A stretch of 64,000 nt of DNA from Bradyrhizobium ontarionense. Its GTDB lineage: Bacteria > Pseudomonadota > Alphaproteobacteria > Rhizobiales > Xanthobacteraceae. The position numbers and the translations under genes were made by a program. This document shows positions 40,101 to 48,038 of the stretch, piece by piece (position 1 is the first letter of the stretch; each line of letters begins with the position of its first letter). Where the stretch lies: NCBI RefSeq assembly GCF_021088345.1, contig NZ_CP088156.1:6687001-6751000 (forward strand). Reading direction: 5' to 3'. Under the pieces are notes generated by a model. The model was not told the origin of the DNA. It did no database searches and saw only the letters and a program-made list of their open reading frames with translations.

Positions 40101-41640
40101 CGCGGCTATGCTGAACGTAGCGGAAGTCAATCAGGAGGATTCCTTTTTTGCGCTGGGAGGCCATTCGCTGCTCGCCATTCGGCTGATGGCCATGATTCAG
40201 GACTCCTTCGGGGTGGCTTTGCCTCTCGAGTCGATCTTCGAGCATCCCACTGCGTTGGAACTCGCTCGCGTGATCGACCACTTGCTGCAGGCGAATGTCG
40301 AGCTGGCCGCAGCGCCTGAACACGAGGAGGATGCCCGCACTTGGCCGATGTCGGTCGCTCAGTCGAAGATGTACCACGTCGAACGCATGCTTCCCGGAAG
40401 CCATTTCTTCGTCAACGGAAGGGCGTACCGAATTGAGGGAAATCTCGATGTGCAAGCGCTGCGTCGCGCGCTCAATGCAACGATCGGACAGCACCCGATC
40501 TTGGGCTCGCACGTCGTCGATGGCCTCGAAGGTGCGATGTTCGGGTTCGAGCCGGTGCCGGAACCCTCGATACGAGTCGTCGACGGTCACGGGAAGGTCG
40601 AAGCGCTCCTTTCCGAGGACATGCTGCGACCGTTCGAACTCGCGGCCGGGCCGCTTTTTCGGACGCTTGTGGTCAGGGCGGGGCCTCGAGAGCATTTTCT
40701 GCTCCTCTGCGTCCACCACATGATAGCCGACGCATGGTCGTTGGACGTGGTCGTTCACGACCTGGTCATGGCCTATCGCGTTGCGGTTGGAGCCGCCCCG
40801 CCAGCCGTTGCGCGCGCGGAGCGCGTTGGCTTGCAATTCGCGCGCTGGCAACGGAAATGGCTCGCCAGTCCGGAGGCCGAGAAACAGCTGGATTTCTGGC
40901 GCACCAGGCTGGCGAAGGCGCCGGCCGAATTGCCCCGAGACGCCTCGAGGTCAAGCCTTTCGCGATTTAGCGTCGGCCGCGTGAGTGCCGTGATTGATGC
41001 GGGTTTGCTGCAGCGGCTGCGCATCGCAGGCTGCAACAGCGGCTGTACGCTCTATGTCGTCCTGCTTGCCACCCTCTCGATGCTGCTTCGCGAGGTGACA
41101 GGAAGGGACGACGTGCGGATTGGCACCGCGGTATCCCTTCGCGGGCGCGCTGAGTACGAAGCCGCTGTCGGCCTCTTTATCAACATGCTTACGCTCGACA
41201 TCGATCTCGCGGGAAGCGCCGGCCCCACGGAAGTAATCTCGGTTTGCCGGAGCGTCCTGCTTGATGCCTATCGGCATCGCGCAGCGCCGTTCGAATGGGT
41301 CATCGAGCGCCTGCGGCAGGAGGCGCCAGCGTTTGAATTTCCCTTTAATGCCGTGCTCTTGTTTCAGGAACCGCCGGGTCAAACGGAGGCACTTCCCGGC
41401 ATCGAGATCATCGAGCCAGTTGCGGAGGCGGCCAAGGATTATGATACCGCCTGTTCGGATCTCGATTTGTCGGTTCAGGCCATGCACTCTCAAGGACAGT
41501 TGCGCGTCCTATTCGAGTACAAGACCTGCAGCTTTGAGCGCGAAAGGGTCACGCGCTGGCTCGCGCGATACCTCTCCTTGTTGGACAGTTGGGCAGGAGC
41601 GGTCAGCACGGCTCCGTGCTCAACTACCGATGTCACTTAA
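37198..41640 (+). CDS. NRPS C-A-T-C ending in a terminal condensation domain
   Basis: 1480 residues; the ATG follows an excellent AAGGAGG site and lies 37 bases after the preceding stop. C1 about 10-440 with HHIACDGLS. A about 460-955 with STSGSTGEPKC (Cys replacing the usual final Gly), LYGPTEATI, FRSGD and SGKID; specificity residues D-S-W-D-I-G-L-I-G-K match no code I know. T has GGHS near 988. C2 about 1050-1480 has HHMIADAWS and FINMLTLDIDL and is the end of the protein; no thioesterase, reductase or carrier follows. Terminal C domains elsewhere release peptides by cyclisation or by using a free amine, and the PLP decarboxylase of this cluster could supply such an amine. This is the last assembly-line gene. 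Confidence 0.93.
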   Translation: MEQAVTGSHGMQLLSAGQKRLWFLHRRDPSGSAYTEAWVGRIVGNLNIGALAQSLDHLVGRHEALRTSIVEIGAEPWALVQTDTKTSLSCVGGPICESEIQQAASDFISQSFDLSRGVCRTALFSVRDGSHVLVLAVHHIACDGLSFDVMQRELAADYAAIVTCQPRLSAHADYQYSDFVSWQRSLLEGGERERQLAYWREQLSPLPELARVPRMGAVVESRAEIATAVLPPQRTRVLERLAATCGTSPMVVAVAVYFALLHRLSGETDLSVGTPVTNRMPGELQGIVGFTVNTVVLRVSAEGDPRFVDFLKRVRDVCSESFDNADLPFEEVVATLGASERPLFQGMITFTEGAHDAVRCLDLDIRPIAIPPRQLKFDMSVDVRRSKLGWDLTVQARPDQLGTASAHGLLESLMTMLNDVAARPEAHLSSLAVLDRAAREAALKAWSGRRRVANEVGIAQRIDLQAARSPRAIALSSDRGDLDYGSLVNWAAAVQKRLAEVGVAPGGIVPIVVQGAREAVVAMLAVLRSGAAFAPVDPRWPKHRIEQLRFRSPTVVLDPATADRLPWLKGIVIAPPTEKADAISVAVGSEDPAYVFSTSGSTGEPKCVVCLHGALVNRFDWMDDVIGAEAGARVLQTTPFIYDSVVWQCLWPLTLGGTVVLSDDQPADGAELARTIAKQRITLVDFVPSILNYFVAGFRREPQALASLRTVILGGERLDASVASALRAICPHIRILNLYGPTEATIGCIWHEIVDIPNDEPIPIGLPIDNVEAVILDSAGQPCRIGQRGELYLGGRCLARGYLDDPEMTASRFIENPFPELDTERLFRSGDLAYRSPDGTIVCLGRTDEQIKIRGLRIDPGEIEAVLVGTSGVLAAAVVAKRTNQANTVLAAYVVSSGVTDGDLFAAMRARLPREMIPTSIVAIDQMPMTPSGKIDRQALAALPMPRTQLEAGARPPSPIAEMITALYAAMLNVAEVNQEDSFFALGGHSLLAIRLMAMIQDSFGVALPLESIFEHPTALELARVIDHLLQANVELAAAPEHEEDARTWPMSVAQSKMYHVERMLPGSHFFVNGRAYRIEGNLDVQALRRALNATIGQHPILGSHVVDGLEGAMFGFEPVPEPSIRVVDGHGKVEALLSEDMLRPFELAAGPLFRTLVVRAGPREHFLLLCVHHMIADAWSLDVVVHDLVMAYRVAVGAAPPAVARAERVGLQFARWQRKWLASPEAEKQLDFWRTRLAKAPAELPRDASRSSLSRFSVGRVSAVIDAGLLQRLRIAGCNSGCTLYVVLLATLSMLLREVTGRDDVRIGTAVSLRGRAEYEAAVGLFINMLTLDIDLAGSAGPTEVISVCRSVLLDAYRHRAAPFEWVIERLRQEAPAFEFPFNAVLLFQEPPGQTEALPGIEIIEPVAEAAKDYDTACSDLDLSVQAMHSQGQLRVLFEYKTCSFERERVTRWLARYLSLLDSWAGAVSTAPCSTTDVT

Positions 41641-41681
41641 GGTGTCACATCGTCGCATCTGCAATCAAAAGGAATTTCTAC

Positions 41682-41710
41682 TTGTTATTGTTTTTGTGCG
41701 GTGGCACTAT
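41682..41710 (+). promoter_or_regulatory. Possible promoter before the small gene at 41755
   Basis: TTGTTA and CACTAT hexamers separated by 17 bases, about 45 bases ahead of the start codon, in an AT-richer stretch. Match to a sigma-70-type consensus is only moderate. Confidence 0.25.
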
Positions 41711-41754
41711 CTTGACGGTTGAATTCAGCAAGCTTCTTTTCGCAGGAGGATCTC

Positions 41755-42003
41755 ATGGCTACTGCCACCTTCAGAGAAGGCTTTCGTGACGGCACTTTCC
41801 CGGAGCTGAGTGGACGAGATTTTGATGCGTATCTGGCGGCGAGAGTTCTGACGGCTGAGGAACTCGCTACGATTGATCCTGTGACCGCCGTCGTCTTGCG
41901 CGCGAAGTTGCGGAGTCAGATACTGGCATCGGATGAGATCCGGAAGCTTCTGCGAGGTGTTGTAGAGCCGGAGCTGAAGTCATTGGCCGCGAGGAAACCT
42001 TAG
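41755..42003 (+). CDS. Small protein of unknown function downstream of the NRPS genes
   Basis: 82 residues (begins MATATFREGFRDG, ends LKSLAARKP). The ATG at 41755 is set by a strong AGGAGG five bases upstream; an in-frame ATG at 41719 lacks one. The protein is soluble, mostly helical by composition, with no Cys and no signal peptide. The central part (DFDAYLAARVLTAEELATID) is acidic and amphipathic and the C-terminus is basic. I recognise no family; it is not MbtH, an acyl carrier protein (no GxDS) or a Nif11-type leader. It follows the last NRPS by 114 bases, so co-transcription is possible, but the gap may hold its own promoter. Confidence 0.7.
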   Translation: MATATFREGFRDGTFPELSGRDFDAYLAARVLTAEELATIDPVTAVVLRAKLRSQILASDEIRKLLRGVVEPELKSLAARKP

Positions 42004-42019
42004 CGACAAGCGGAGGCGT

Positions 42020-42116
42020 CGGGTTCGGGCTTGCTGTGGTGAGCGATGGTGCGACGTTCGCCGCAGCTTCGCCTGAACAGCCTGAGAGGCACGTCGTGCG
42101 CCTGAAGCCGAACCCG
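42020..42116 (+). repeat. Long-range inverted repeat (possible structured 3' RNA)
   Basis: Arms 42020-42032 (CGGGTTCGGGCTT) and 42105-42116 (AAGCCGAACCCG) pair over 12 bp with one bulged base, enclosing 72 bases that contain further short GC-rich complementarities. It lies just after the 82-residue gene and could fold in its mRNA. Chance pairing in GC-rich DNA is possible. Confidence 0.3.
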
Positions 42117-42371
42117 TAGAACCCGCCGAACATGCACTCAGGTCGTGCTCGGGACTTGAAAGACATTCGTCGGCGGAAAATACGCTGTCGCCTATCTCCG
42201 CAAGCAATTGAAATGACGATGGCCGCGACCTCCCTCCGAGCGGACTATAAGCCCTCACGGGATCGGGATACGCACAGCTTTCGGAAGGCTGATTTCGCGG
42301 CAGATCTCACGTGTCCGCCCTCAGCGAATGTCGGTGTCCGTAGTTGCGCCTCGCCGCAACCAACGCTACAG

Positions 42372-42403
42372 ACTCCCGTAGCCCTCAGGCTGCGGGAGTT
42401 TTG
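42372..42403 (+). terminator. Intrinsic terminator
   Basis: Stem arms CTCCCGTAGCC and GGCTGCGGGAG (11 bp with one G-T pair), a four-base loop CTCA, then TTTTGG. It faces the plus strand and could end transcripts of the NRPS cluster or of the small gene at 41755. Confidence 0.75.
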
Positions 42404-42524
42404 GTCGTCGCGCCTTGTCTGCAATTGTTGACGGCAGCCTAGCTCAGGTTCCCGTCGCCCGGCTTGCCACGCAGCGTCGCCAAACTGTTCTCCTCAATCA
42501 TGTCCCCGATCTAGGGTGAAACAG

Positions 42525-42790
42525 TCAATCGAGCTCTGTTGCGCCTGTGTAGCTTTCTGCAGGCGATTTGGGCCACAGCGGCCTCGATGAGCTCATCGAA
42601 AGTGTGATGCCGCTCGCGGCGCGGACCAGCAGCGGGCCGAGCGACACGGCGCAGACTCCGATGTTGTTGTCGCCGAGCTCGGCGGCGAGACAGCGGACCG
42701 ACGCCTTGGCCAACCCCATGATGTTGTAACGGTCCGCGACCTTGTCGGCGCCATGGTAGCTCATTGTCAGCCCGCCGCTCAGCCCAGCTG
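42525..42790 (-). pseudogene. fabI: Remnant of enoyl-[acyl-carrier-protein] reductase (fabI)
   Basis: On the minus strand the reading LSGGLTMSYHGADKV, then YNIMGLAKAS, then LGPLLVRAASGI is the active-site region of FabI (Tyr and Lys of the MSYYGAxK...MGxAKA motif). The reading frame shifts after AASGI, where FDELIEAAVAQ continues in another frame, and upstream sequence is scrambled; a degenerate DTLADDTTNQASRIDHVV near 42950 may be an earlier part. There is no intact start or end, so the gene is dead. It may be the relic of a second fatty-acid enoyl reductase. Confidence 0.7.
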
Positions 42791-43384
42791 CTGTTGCCGA
42801 TGGTCGGGGTCATTTCGCGTTCCGTCGCTAAAATCAGCATCATATTGCCGCGAGGCCCACCCGCACATCGACGGAGCGGGAGCGTGATGCAACGCATCCC
42901 ACGACATGATCGATGCGTGACGCCTGATTGGTCGTGTCATCCGCGAGCGTATCGAGGTCGGGATCGTCGCTCTGCCTCACCGCGAGCCGGCGGAGATCTC
43001 GACGCCCATCGACGGGACGCGGATTCGGTCGCGGTGCGAACCCGTGTCATCTGCGCTTCAAATCGCCGCTGCACAATCGGGTTCTCAAGATCCGGGGAGC
43101 TGTTCGTCGCCTACCGCATCTATCTCGTCGTCGAGGCCACGGGCGTACCCAGGCGGCGGAAAGCTCGCTCCGATCGCCCCCACGCAGGCCGGACGAATTC
43201 CCGACGCGATCGTGTTCCGCGTCTGCATCACTGCAACGTTCTGCACAACGATGCATCCTCATGACGAGGCCGCCCATGCCGAGCGCATGATCTCGGCATG
43301 TGACAATTTGATGAATGATCCAGCGCAAAACCCGTTCGTTCGACGACTGCTACGAAGCGTATCGTTAAACCGCGATATGGGCCA

Positions 43385-45310
43385 ATGAAGACAGAAATCG
43401 TCAAAGAACTCGGACAGTCCGACATTCTGTTGCCACACCTCGTGTCCGAGGGATTGGCCGCCAATGATCGCATCAAGCTCCGTCTGAGCGCGCTGCAGGC
43501 CGCGGCACAACATGCAAGGCAGCCGCGCAGCGACGTGCCTGATCTCGCAATGGAGAGCCGTGCGGCCGGACTTGCGCCTGCGGCGCTCGTCACGTTGATC
43601 AGCGGGGCCCATCTCGCCGGCGACGACAAGGTCGTTGCACCGGGACTGGCGCCGCTGCTGAAGGGTATCGAGGGCGATATTCTCGCGATGATCGGCGCGG
43701 TCACCGCGGGAGATCCGGCGGACGGCCAACACTTCGAAAAGCGCCTGGCTCTGATCCGCAGCGCCGGTGATCTCGACGCGACGTCGGAGATCGAGATCGC
43801 TCGCATCGGTCGTCTCACGGGCGTCGATCGTGAAGGGCCGGACAGCCTGCATCGATTGGTCATGGATCTACACAAGGCGCTGAACCGTCTGGCCGCAAGT
43901 CATGCGGAGGCGATCATCGCAGGGGCCCATGTCTTCGGCATCCAGGAGTCCGATCGTGCACCGGTCGCGAGCTTCATGCGCGGCCTCAATGAGACACGGC
44001 CACTCAAGTTCAACCATCCCGGACTGGATGCGACCGCGCTTCGGGCGGGCGATCGCCTGGTGATCCAGAACGACATCGGCACCACCGATGCGCACGTGAT
44101 CGTCATCGTCGTCACGGAGAGCGCCATCACGATGACCTACACCGACGTGCATCTGGCGCGCGCGAAATTCTTCGTATCCCTGTTCGACGGACGTCAGTTG
44201 AAATGGAGCGGACTGGACAAGCATGCTGCCGGGGGCCTCGAGAACGACGGGACCTTCTATCTCGTCACCGGATCTTATGAGTATAGCGGGCCCGACGATC
44301 GGGACGAATTGCTCGCCGCGATCGGTTCGTCGCTGGTCTTCCTGATCGACTGGAACAAGGCCCGCAAGCTGCTCCGCAGCTGGGTCGCGAAGAATGACGC
44401 GGTGCGCATCCTGGAGTGGGCGGCGCGCCAGCGTATCGGCCACCGCGGCTTCCTGGAGCTTGGCGGCAACGAACTGCTCGGCGCAGCCGTACGCAGCGCG
44501 GCTCCCACGCGCATCGGCTTCGGCGAGAGACTAGACCAGGTGCTGGGACGAGACGCCGCGATCAGCTTCCTCAAGATGACGCTGCAGATTTCGACGGAGG
44601 CTCTGCTTGGCGGTCAGTCGTCGCGGCTGGCGCGTGACCGGATCGGCGCCGACCTCGTCAGGCATCTCGATCGCGTCGACAGCGCGCTGCTCGCCATGGT
44701 GCTGCGGCAGATCGGCCTGTCGCGCGATGTCGCTGCGCTCGTCCAGCAATCCGTATCCACGATTGATCCGGATCCGGCTGCGGTCAGACTGCTCGCGGAG
44801 CGAGCCGGCCGGATCGAGCGCAAGGCCGACAGGATTGCCATCGAGGCGCGCGCGGAAATCGCGCGGCTCAATGCGCGGCCGGTCATCGGCGAGCTGGTCG
44901 ACCGTATCGAGCAGGCGATCGATGAGTTGGAGCAGGCTGCGTTCATTGCGTCTCTGACGTCGGGTCCGATGAATCCGGAGATCAGGTCCGCGCTGGGGAG
45001 TCTGGCCTCGATCACCGTCACTGCGACCGAGTGCGCGGCTGCCGGACTGGCTGCTGCGGCGGAGGTGCAGGAAGGCAGACGCGCGGATTCGGAGGATGCC
45101 CTTGCGGCCGTCGCCCGGCTGATGGATGCGGAGCATCAGGCGGATGCAAGGGAGCGCGAGATTACCGCGAGCGTGTTCTCCGGTGGACTCGACGTGGCGG
45201 CGTCCCTCGCTGCCCTGGAGCTCGCGCGGGCGATCGAGCGCGCAACCGATTGTCTGGCGAGCTTCGGCCACCTGCTGCGGCGCTACACGATGAGTGACCT
45301 CTCGGCCTGA
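43385..45310 (+). CDS. Large protein with C-terminal PhoU/DUF47-like helical region
   Basis: 641 residues, no signal peptide or membrane span. The first 400 residues have no family I can name; they include mixed strand/helix segments such as FNHPGLDATALRAGDRLVIQND and DGTFYLVTGSYEY. From about 430 onward it is all-helical, with RAGRIERKADRIAIEARAEIARL and ELVDRIEQAIDELEQAA, resembling the PhoU/DUF47 'phosphate transport regulator' helices, with acidic positions suited to metal binding. The next gene starts 11 bases after the stop, so the two form an operon. Pairing with a phosphotransfer enzyme suggests a regulatory or partner role, but the function is unknown. The ribosome binding site before the ATG is weak. 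Confidence 0.65.
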   Translation: MKTEIVKELGQSDILLPHLVSEGLAANDRIKLRLSALQAAAQHARQPRSDVPDLAMESRAAGLAPAALVTLISGAHLAGDDKVVAPGLAPLLKGIEGDILAMIGAVTAGDPADGQHFEKRLALIRSAGDLDATSEIEIARIGRLTGVDREGPDSLHRLVMDLHKALNRLAASHAEAIIAGAHVFGIQESDRAPVASFMRGLNETRPLKFNHPGLDATALRAGDRLVIQNDIGTTDAHVIVIVVTESAITMTYTDVHLARAKFFVSLFDGRQLKWSGLDKHAAGGLENDGTFYLVTGSYEYSGPDDRDELLAAIGSSLVFLIDWNKARKLLRSWVAKNDAVRILEWAARQRIGHRGFLELGGNELLGAAVRSAAPTRIGFGERLDQVLGRDAAISFLKMTLQISTEALLGGQSSRLARDRIGADLVRHLDRVDSALLAMVLRQIGLSRDVAALVQQSVSTIDPDPAAVRLLAERAGRIERKADRIAIEARAEIARLNARPVIGELVDRIEQAIDELEQAAFIASLTSGPMNPEIRSALGSLASITVTATECAAAGLAAAAEVQEGRRADSEDALAAVARLMDAEHQADAREREITASVFSGGLDVAASLAALELARAIERATDCLASFGHLLRRYTMSDLSA

Positions 45311-45321
45311 GGAATGATTTG

Positions 45322-46947
45322 ATGAGTATCGTACGGATCGGGGATGGCCGACGCGAGCGGCCCACAGCGGAGGACGTCGGGGCAAAAGCGGCCAATCTCG
45401 CGAGGATGGCGGCACTGGACTTGCCAGTCCCGCCCGCCTTCGTGCTGCCGGTACAGCTCTGCGCGGACGTCGTGGCAGGAAAGGGCCAGGCAACGCGCCG
45501 GCTTGTTGAAGGACTGAAGGAGGGGATAGCGTTCCTCGAGCAGGCGACCGGAAAGTCGTTCGGCTGCTCCCGCAATCCGCTGCTCGTTTCGGTCCGGTCC
45601 GGCGCAGCGCGGTCGATGCCCGGCATGCTGGACACCGTTCTCAATGTCGGCTGCACGTCCCACGCCGTGCGCGGTCTGGTCCGCGCGACCGGCCGGCCCC
45701 GCCTGGCATGGGACTGCCGGCGGCGCTTGCTCGAGAGCTATGCCGAAACCGTCGTCGGACTCGACCCTGCACCGCTGGCAGGGCGTTTGAACCAGATGAT
45801 TGCCGCGGAGAGCGTGGCAAACGAGCGCGAGCTGGACAGCGAAGCGCTCGAGCGCCTCGCCTCTGACGAGCGCAGGCTGCTGGAGGACTTCGACGATGAC
45901 GGCTGGCTGGAGGATGCCGCGATCCAGCTGGAACGCTCGGCGCGGGCCGTCTATCGATCGTGGATGGGCGAGCGTGCACAGACCTATCGCCGCCTGCAGG
46001 GGATGCAGCATCTGAAGGGCACTGCCGTCACGGTGCAAGCCATGATCTTCGGCAATGGCGGCACGTCGTCCGGTGCGGGCGTCGCGTTTTCGCGCGATCC
46101 CTCCACGGGAGCGCGCGAGCCGGTCATCGATGTGCTGTTCGACTCTCAAGGGGAGGACGTGGTGTCTGGGCGAAGGACGCCGGAGACGGAGGCGGCCCTC
46201 TCGCGGGCGCTTCCCGCGGTGGCGGAGCAACTGCGCGACACGCTGAAGCGGCTCGAAAGGGAATTTCGGGATGTGCAGGACATCGAGTTCACGATCGAGG
46301 AAGGCCGGTTGTGGATCCTGCAGACGAGGGCGGCGAAGCGCACCCCGCGCGCCGCGGTCCGCATCGCGGTCGACCTGGTGCATGAGGGGCTGATCACGCG
46401 CGCGGAGGCGATCGGAAGGATCGAAGGCATCGACCTCGCCGCTCTCGCGGAGACCTCGCTCGTCGTGACCGGGTCACCCGCGGCGGTCGGGATTGCTGCA
46501 TGTGGCGGTGTCACAACCGGGCGAGTGGCGTTCGACAGCGCGTCCGCAGAACGGCTCGCGGCGTCAGGTGATCCGGTCATCCTGATGCGTCATGACACCA
46601 GCACCGCTGATATCGCCGGCTTTGCCGCGGCATCGGGGATCGTCACCGCGGTGGGGGCTCGTACGGCCCATGCATCGTTGGTTGCACGCCAGATGGGCAA
46701 GCCGTGCGTGGTCGGATGCGGCGCCATCGAGCTCGATGGTGAGGCTCAGGCGCGCATCAACGAAGCCACCATTGCGGCGGGCGATTGGATCACCGTTGAT
46801 GGCAACGAAGGCTGCATCTATCTCGGTCGCGGCGAGATCATCACGCGGCAGCCCGAGGCAGAATTGGCGGAACTGTCGAAATGGCGCGGCAAGGAGGAGG
46901 CTGGTCCTGAGGACGTGATCCCGAGCGCCGCCGCGCCGGCTGCCTGA
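45322..46947 (+). CDS. Truncated pyruvate phosphate dikinase-like enzyme (PPDK N-terminal plus phosphohistidine domain)
   Basis: 541 residues against roughly 880 for full PPDK. The ATP-grasp part is clear: DVGAKAANLARM, VSVRSGAARSMPGMLDTVLN and DIEFTIEEGRLWILQTR. The swivelling domain follows, with CGGVTTGRVAF and GARTAHASLVARQMGKPC, which keeps the catalytic His (TAHA for the usual TSHA). The C-terminal PEP/pyruvate-binding barrel is absent, and the protein ends in an Ala-rich tail, so it cannot be a normal PPDK. It could phosphorylate its own His from ATP and pass the phosphate to another protein, or act on another substrate. GAGG lies a few bases ahead of the ATG. Co-operonic with the PhoU-like protein. 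Confidence 0.85.
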   Translation: MSIVRIGDGRRERPTAEDVGAKAANLARMAALDLPVPPAFVLPVQLCADVVAGKGQATRRLVEGLKEGIAFLEQATGKSFGCSRNPLLVSVRSGAARSMPGMLDTVLNVGCTSHAVRGLVRATGRPRLAWDCRRRLLESYAETVVGLDPAPLAGRLNQMIAAESVANERELDSEALERLASDERRLLEDFDDDGWLEDAAIQLERSARAVYRSWMGERAQTYRRLQGMQHLKGTAVTVQAMIFGNGGTSSGAGVAFSRDPSTGAREPVIDVLFDSQGEDVVSGRRTPETEAALSRALPAVAEQLRDTLKRLEREFRDVQDIEFTIEEGRLWILQTRAAKRTPRAAVRIAVDLVHEGLITRAEAIGRIEGIDLAALAETSLVVTGSPAAVGIAACGGVTTGRVAFDSASAERLAASGDPVILMRHDTSTADIAGFAAASGIVTAVGARTAHASLVARQMGKPCVVGCGAIELDGEAQARINEATIAAGDWITVDGNEGCIYLGRGEIITRQPEAELAELSKWRGKEEAGPEDVIPSAAAPAA

Positions 46948-47104
46948 CCATTCGTCCTTCGCGCCGGGTCGATGTCGGTAGCCTAGTTGCGGACGGCCTG
47001 CGCGAGGACGACCGAAACACCCGAATGGACGTCACATCTCTCCGCTAAATGGGCATGTTGGACAAAGTGCCAACAGCGACCTGCGCGTGGTTCGAGAGCG
47101 TTCG

Positions 47105-47851
47105 ATGGGAATGGGGCGTCACCCTCAAATTGCGGCTGTTCCGACCGCCAGAGACGTTCTGTATCGCACGGTTCTGCCGCTGCTGGTCGCCGTTGTGTTC
47201 ATTCTGCTGGACGTGTCGACGAGCTTGGCTGTCGAAGCCGGCACGCCTGGGGACGATCAGCGCCGCTTCTTCGCGATTCCCGCGCAGCCACTTGCGGCGG
47301 CGCTGCAGGCCTTCGGCCAGGTGGCCGGAGTTCAGTTGCTCTATGAAAGCAAATCGGCCGAAGGGCGGTGGTCCACGGCGATCGAGGGGCTCCATACCCC
47401 ACATGAGGCCTTGATAAAACTCCTGGCGGGCACCGATCTGAAGGTGCAGTACAGCCGCCCTGGTGCGCTGACGCTCATGCTCGAGGCTCCCGCGGAGGCC
47501 GACGGCGCCGCGCCGCGCTTCGGTTCGGATCTGTCGCTGGGCACATTGCACGTCCAGGGAGCAACGGCGAGCACGTTGGTCTCGCAAGAATTCAGTGAGT
47601 CGGTGCGGATGGACGTCCATAACGCGCTGCGCAACAACCCGCGGACGCGCGACGGCAACTATCGCGCGGTGGTGAACCTCTGGATCAACCACGAGCGCAC
47701 GGTCGAGCAGGTCGATGTGGCCACCACGACCGGCGATCCGGCACGGGATACGGCCCTGATCGCGGCTCTGCGCGGCCTCACCATGAGCCGTCCACAACCG
47801 GCTGGAATGGCGCAGCCGGTGCGGATCGGCGTCAGCGTCCGAACGCACTGA
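47105..47851 (+). CDS. Envelope protein with STN domain and TonB-C-like domain
   Basis: 248 residues from the ATG at 47105 (a GTG at 47087 would add six). A hydrophobic segment (LYRTVLPLLVAVVFILLDV, about 19-40) is a signal peptide or anchor. Residues about 53-115 read FFAIPAQPLAAALQAFGQVAGV...LLYES, the 'secretin and TonB N-terminus' (STN) fold found in signalling TonB receptors and secretins. The C-terminal 80 residues (VNLWINHERTVEQVDVAT and later PVRIGVSVRTH) resemble a TonB C-terminal domain. It lies upstream of the giant exoprotein gene on the same strand, so it may help to secrete or sense that protein. The linker between the domains is unassigned. No full TonB receptor is near. Confidence 0.75.
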   Translation: MGMGRHPQIAAVPTARDVLYRTVLPLLVAVVFILLDVSTSLAVEAGTPGDDQRRFFAIPAQPLAAALQAFGQVAGVQLLYESKSAEGRWSTAIEGLHTPHEALIKLLAGTDLKVQYSRPGALTLMLEAPAEADGAAPRFGSDLSLGTLHVQGATASTLVSQEFSESVRMDVHNALRNNPRTRDGNYRAVVNLWINHERTVEQVDVATTTGDPARDTALIAALRGLTMSRPQPAGMAQPVRIGVSVRTH

Positions 47852-48038
47852 TTTTTCAGATCAACGGCTTGCCGGATGGTCCGCCCCCCGGCGCGCGGCG
47901 GCGGCATTGGCCGTCCATTGGCCGAATCTCTTTCGGTGTCGGCCCCGATCAATCGTCTGTTTACCAGTGAGCCGAGCCGCGGCGGCCGCGTCCATGACGC
48001 GCGCCTGCAGCGAGCGCGGCGGAAATCAGGAGCGAACG

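Larger units (their letters stand above)
42004..43384. other. Gene-poor 1.4-kb stretch between the cluster and the PhoU-like gene
   Basis: No intact gene is visible. It contains a long inverted repeat (42020-42116), an intrinsic terminator (42372-42403) and a decayed fabI fragment on the minus strand (about 42525-42790, perhaps reaching 42960). In 42960-43384 I see only short frames with no family resemblance. Confidence 0.6.

Noticed and set aside
41703..41718. Possible sigma-54 promoter (TGGCAC...TTGAC)
   Set aside because: The downstream element is one base out of register and lacks the invariant GC spacing.
42430..42480. tRNA-like sequence (CCTAGCTCAGGTTC)
   Set aside because: Only a D-arm-like string is present; no acceptor stem or anticodon arm can be formed.
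42928..43388. Short ORFs in the stretch before the PhoU-like gene
   Set aside because: Several overlapping frames of similar length, all low-complexity, with none showing a start signal or known motif.
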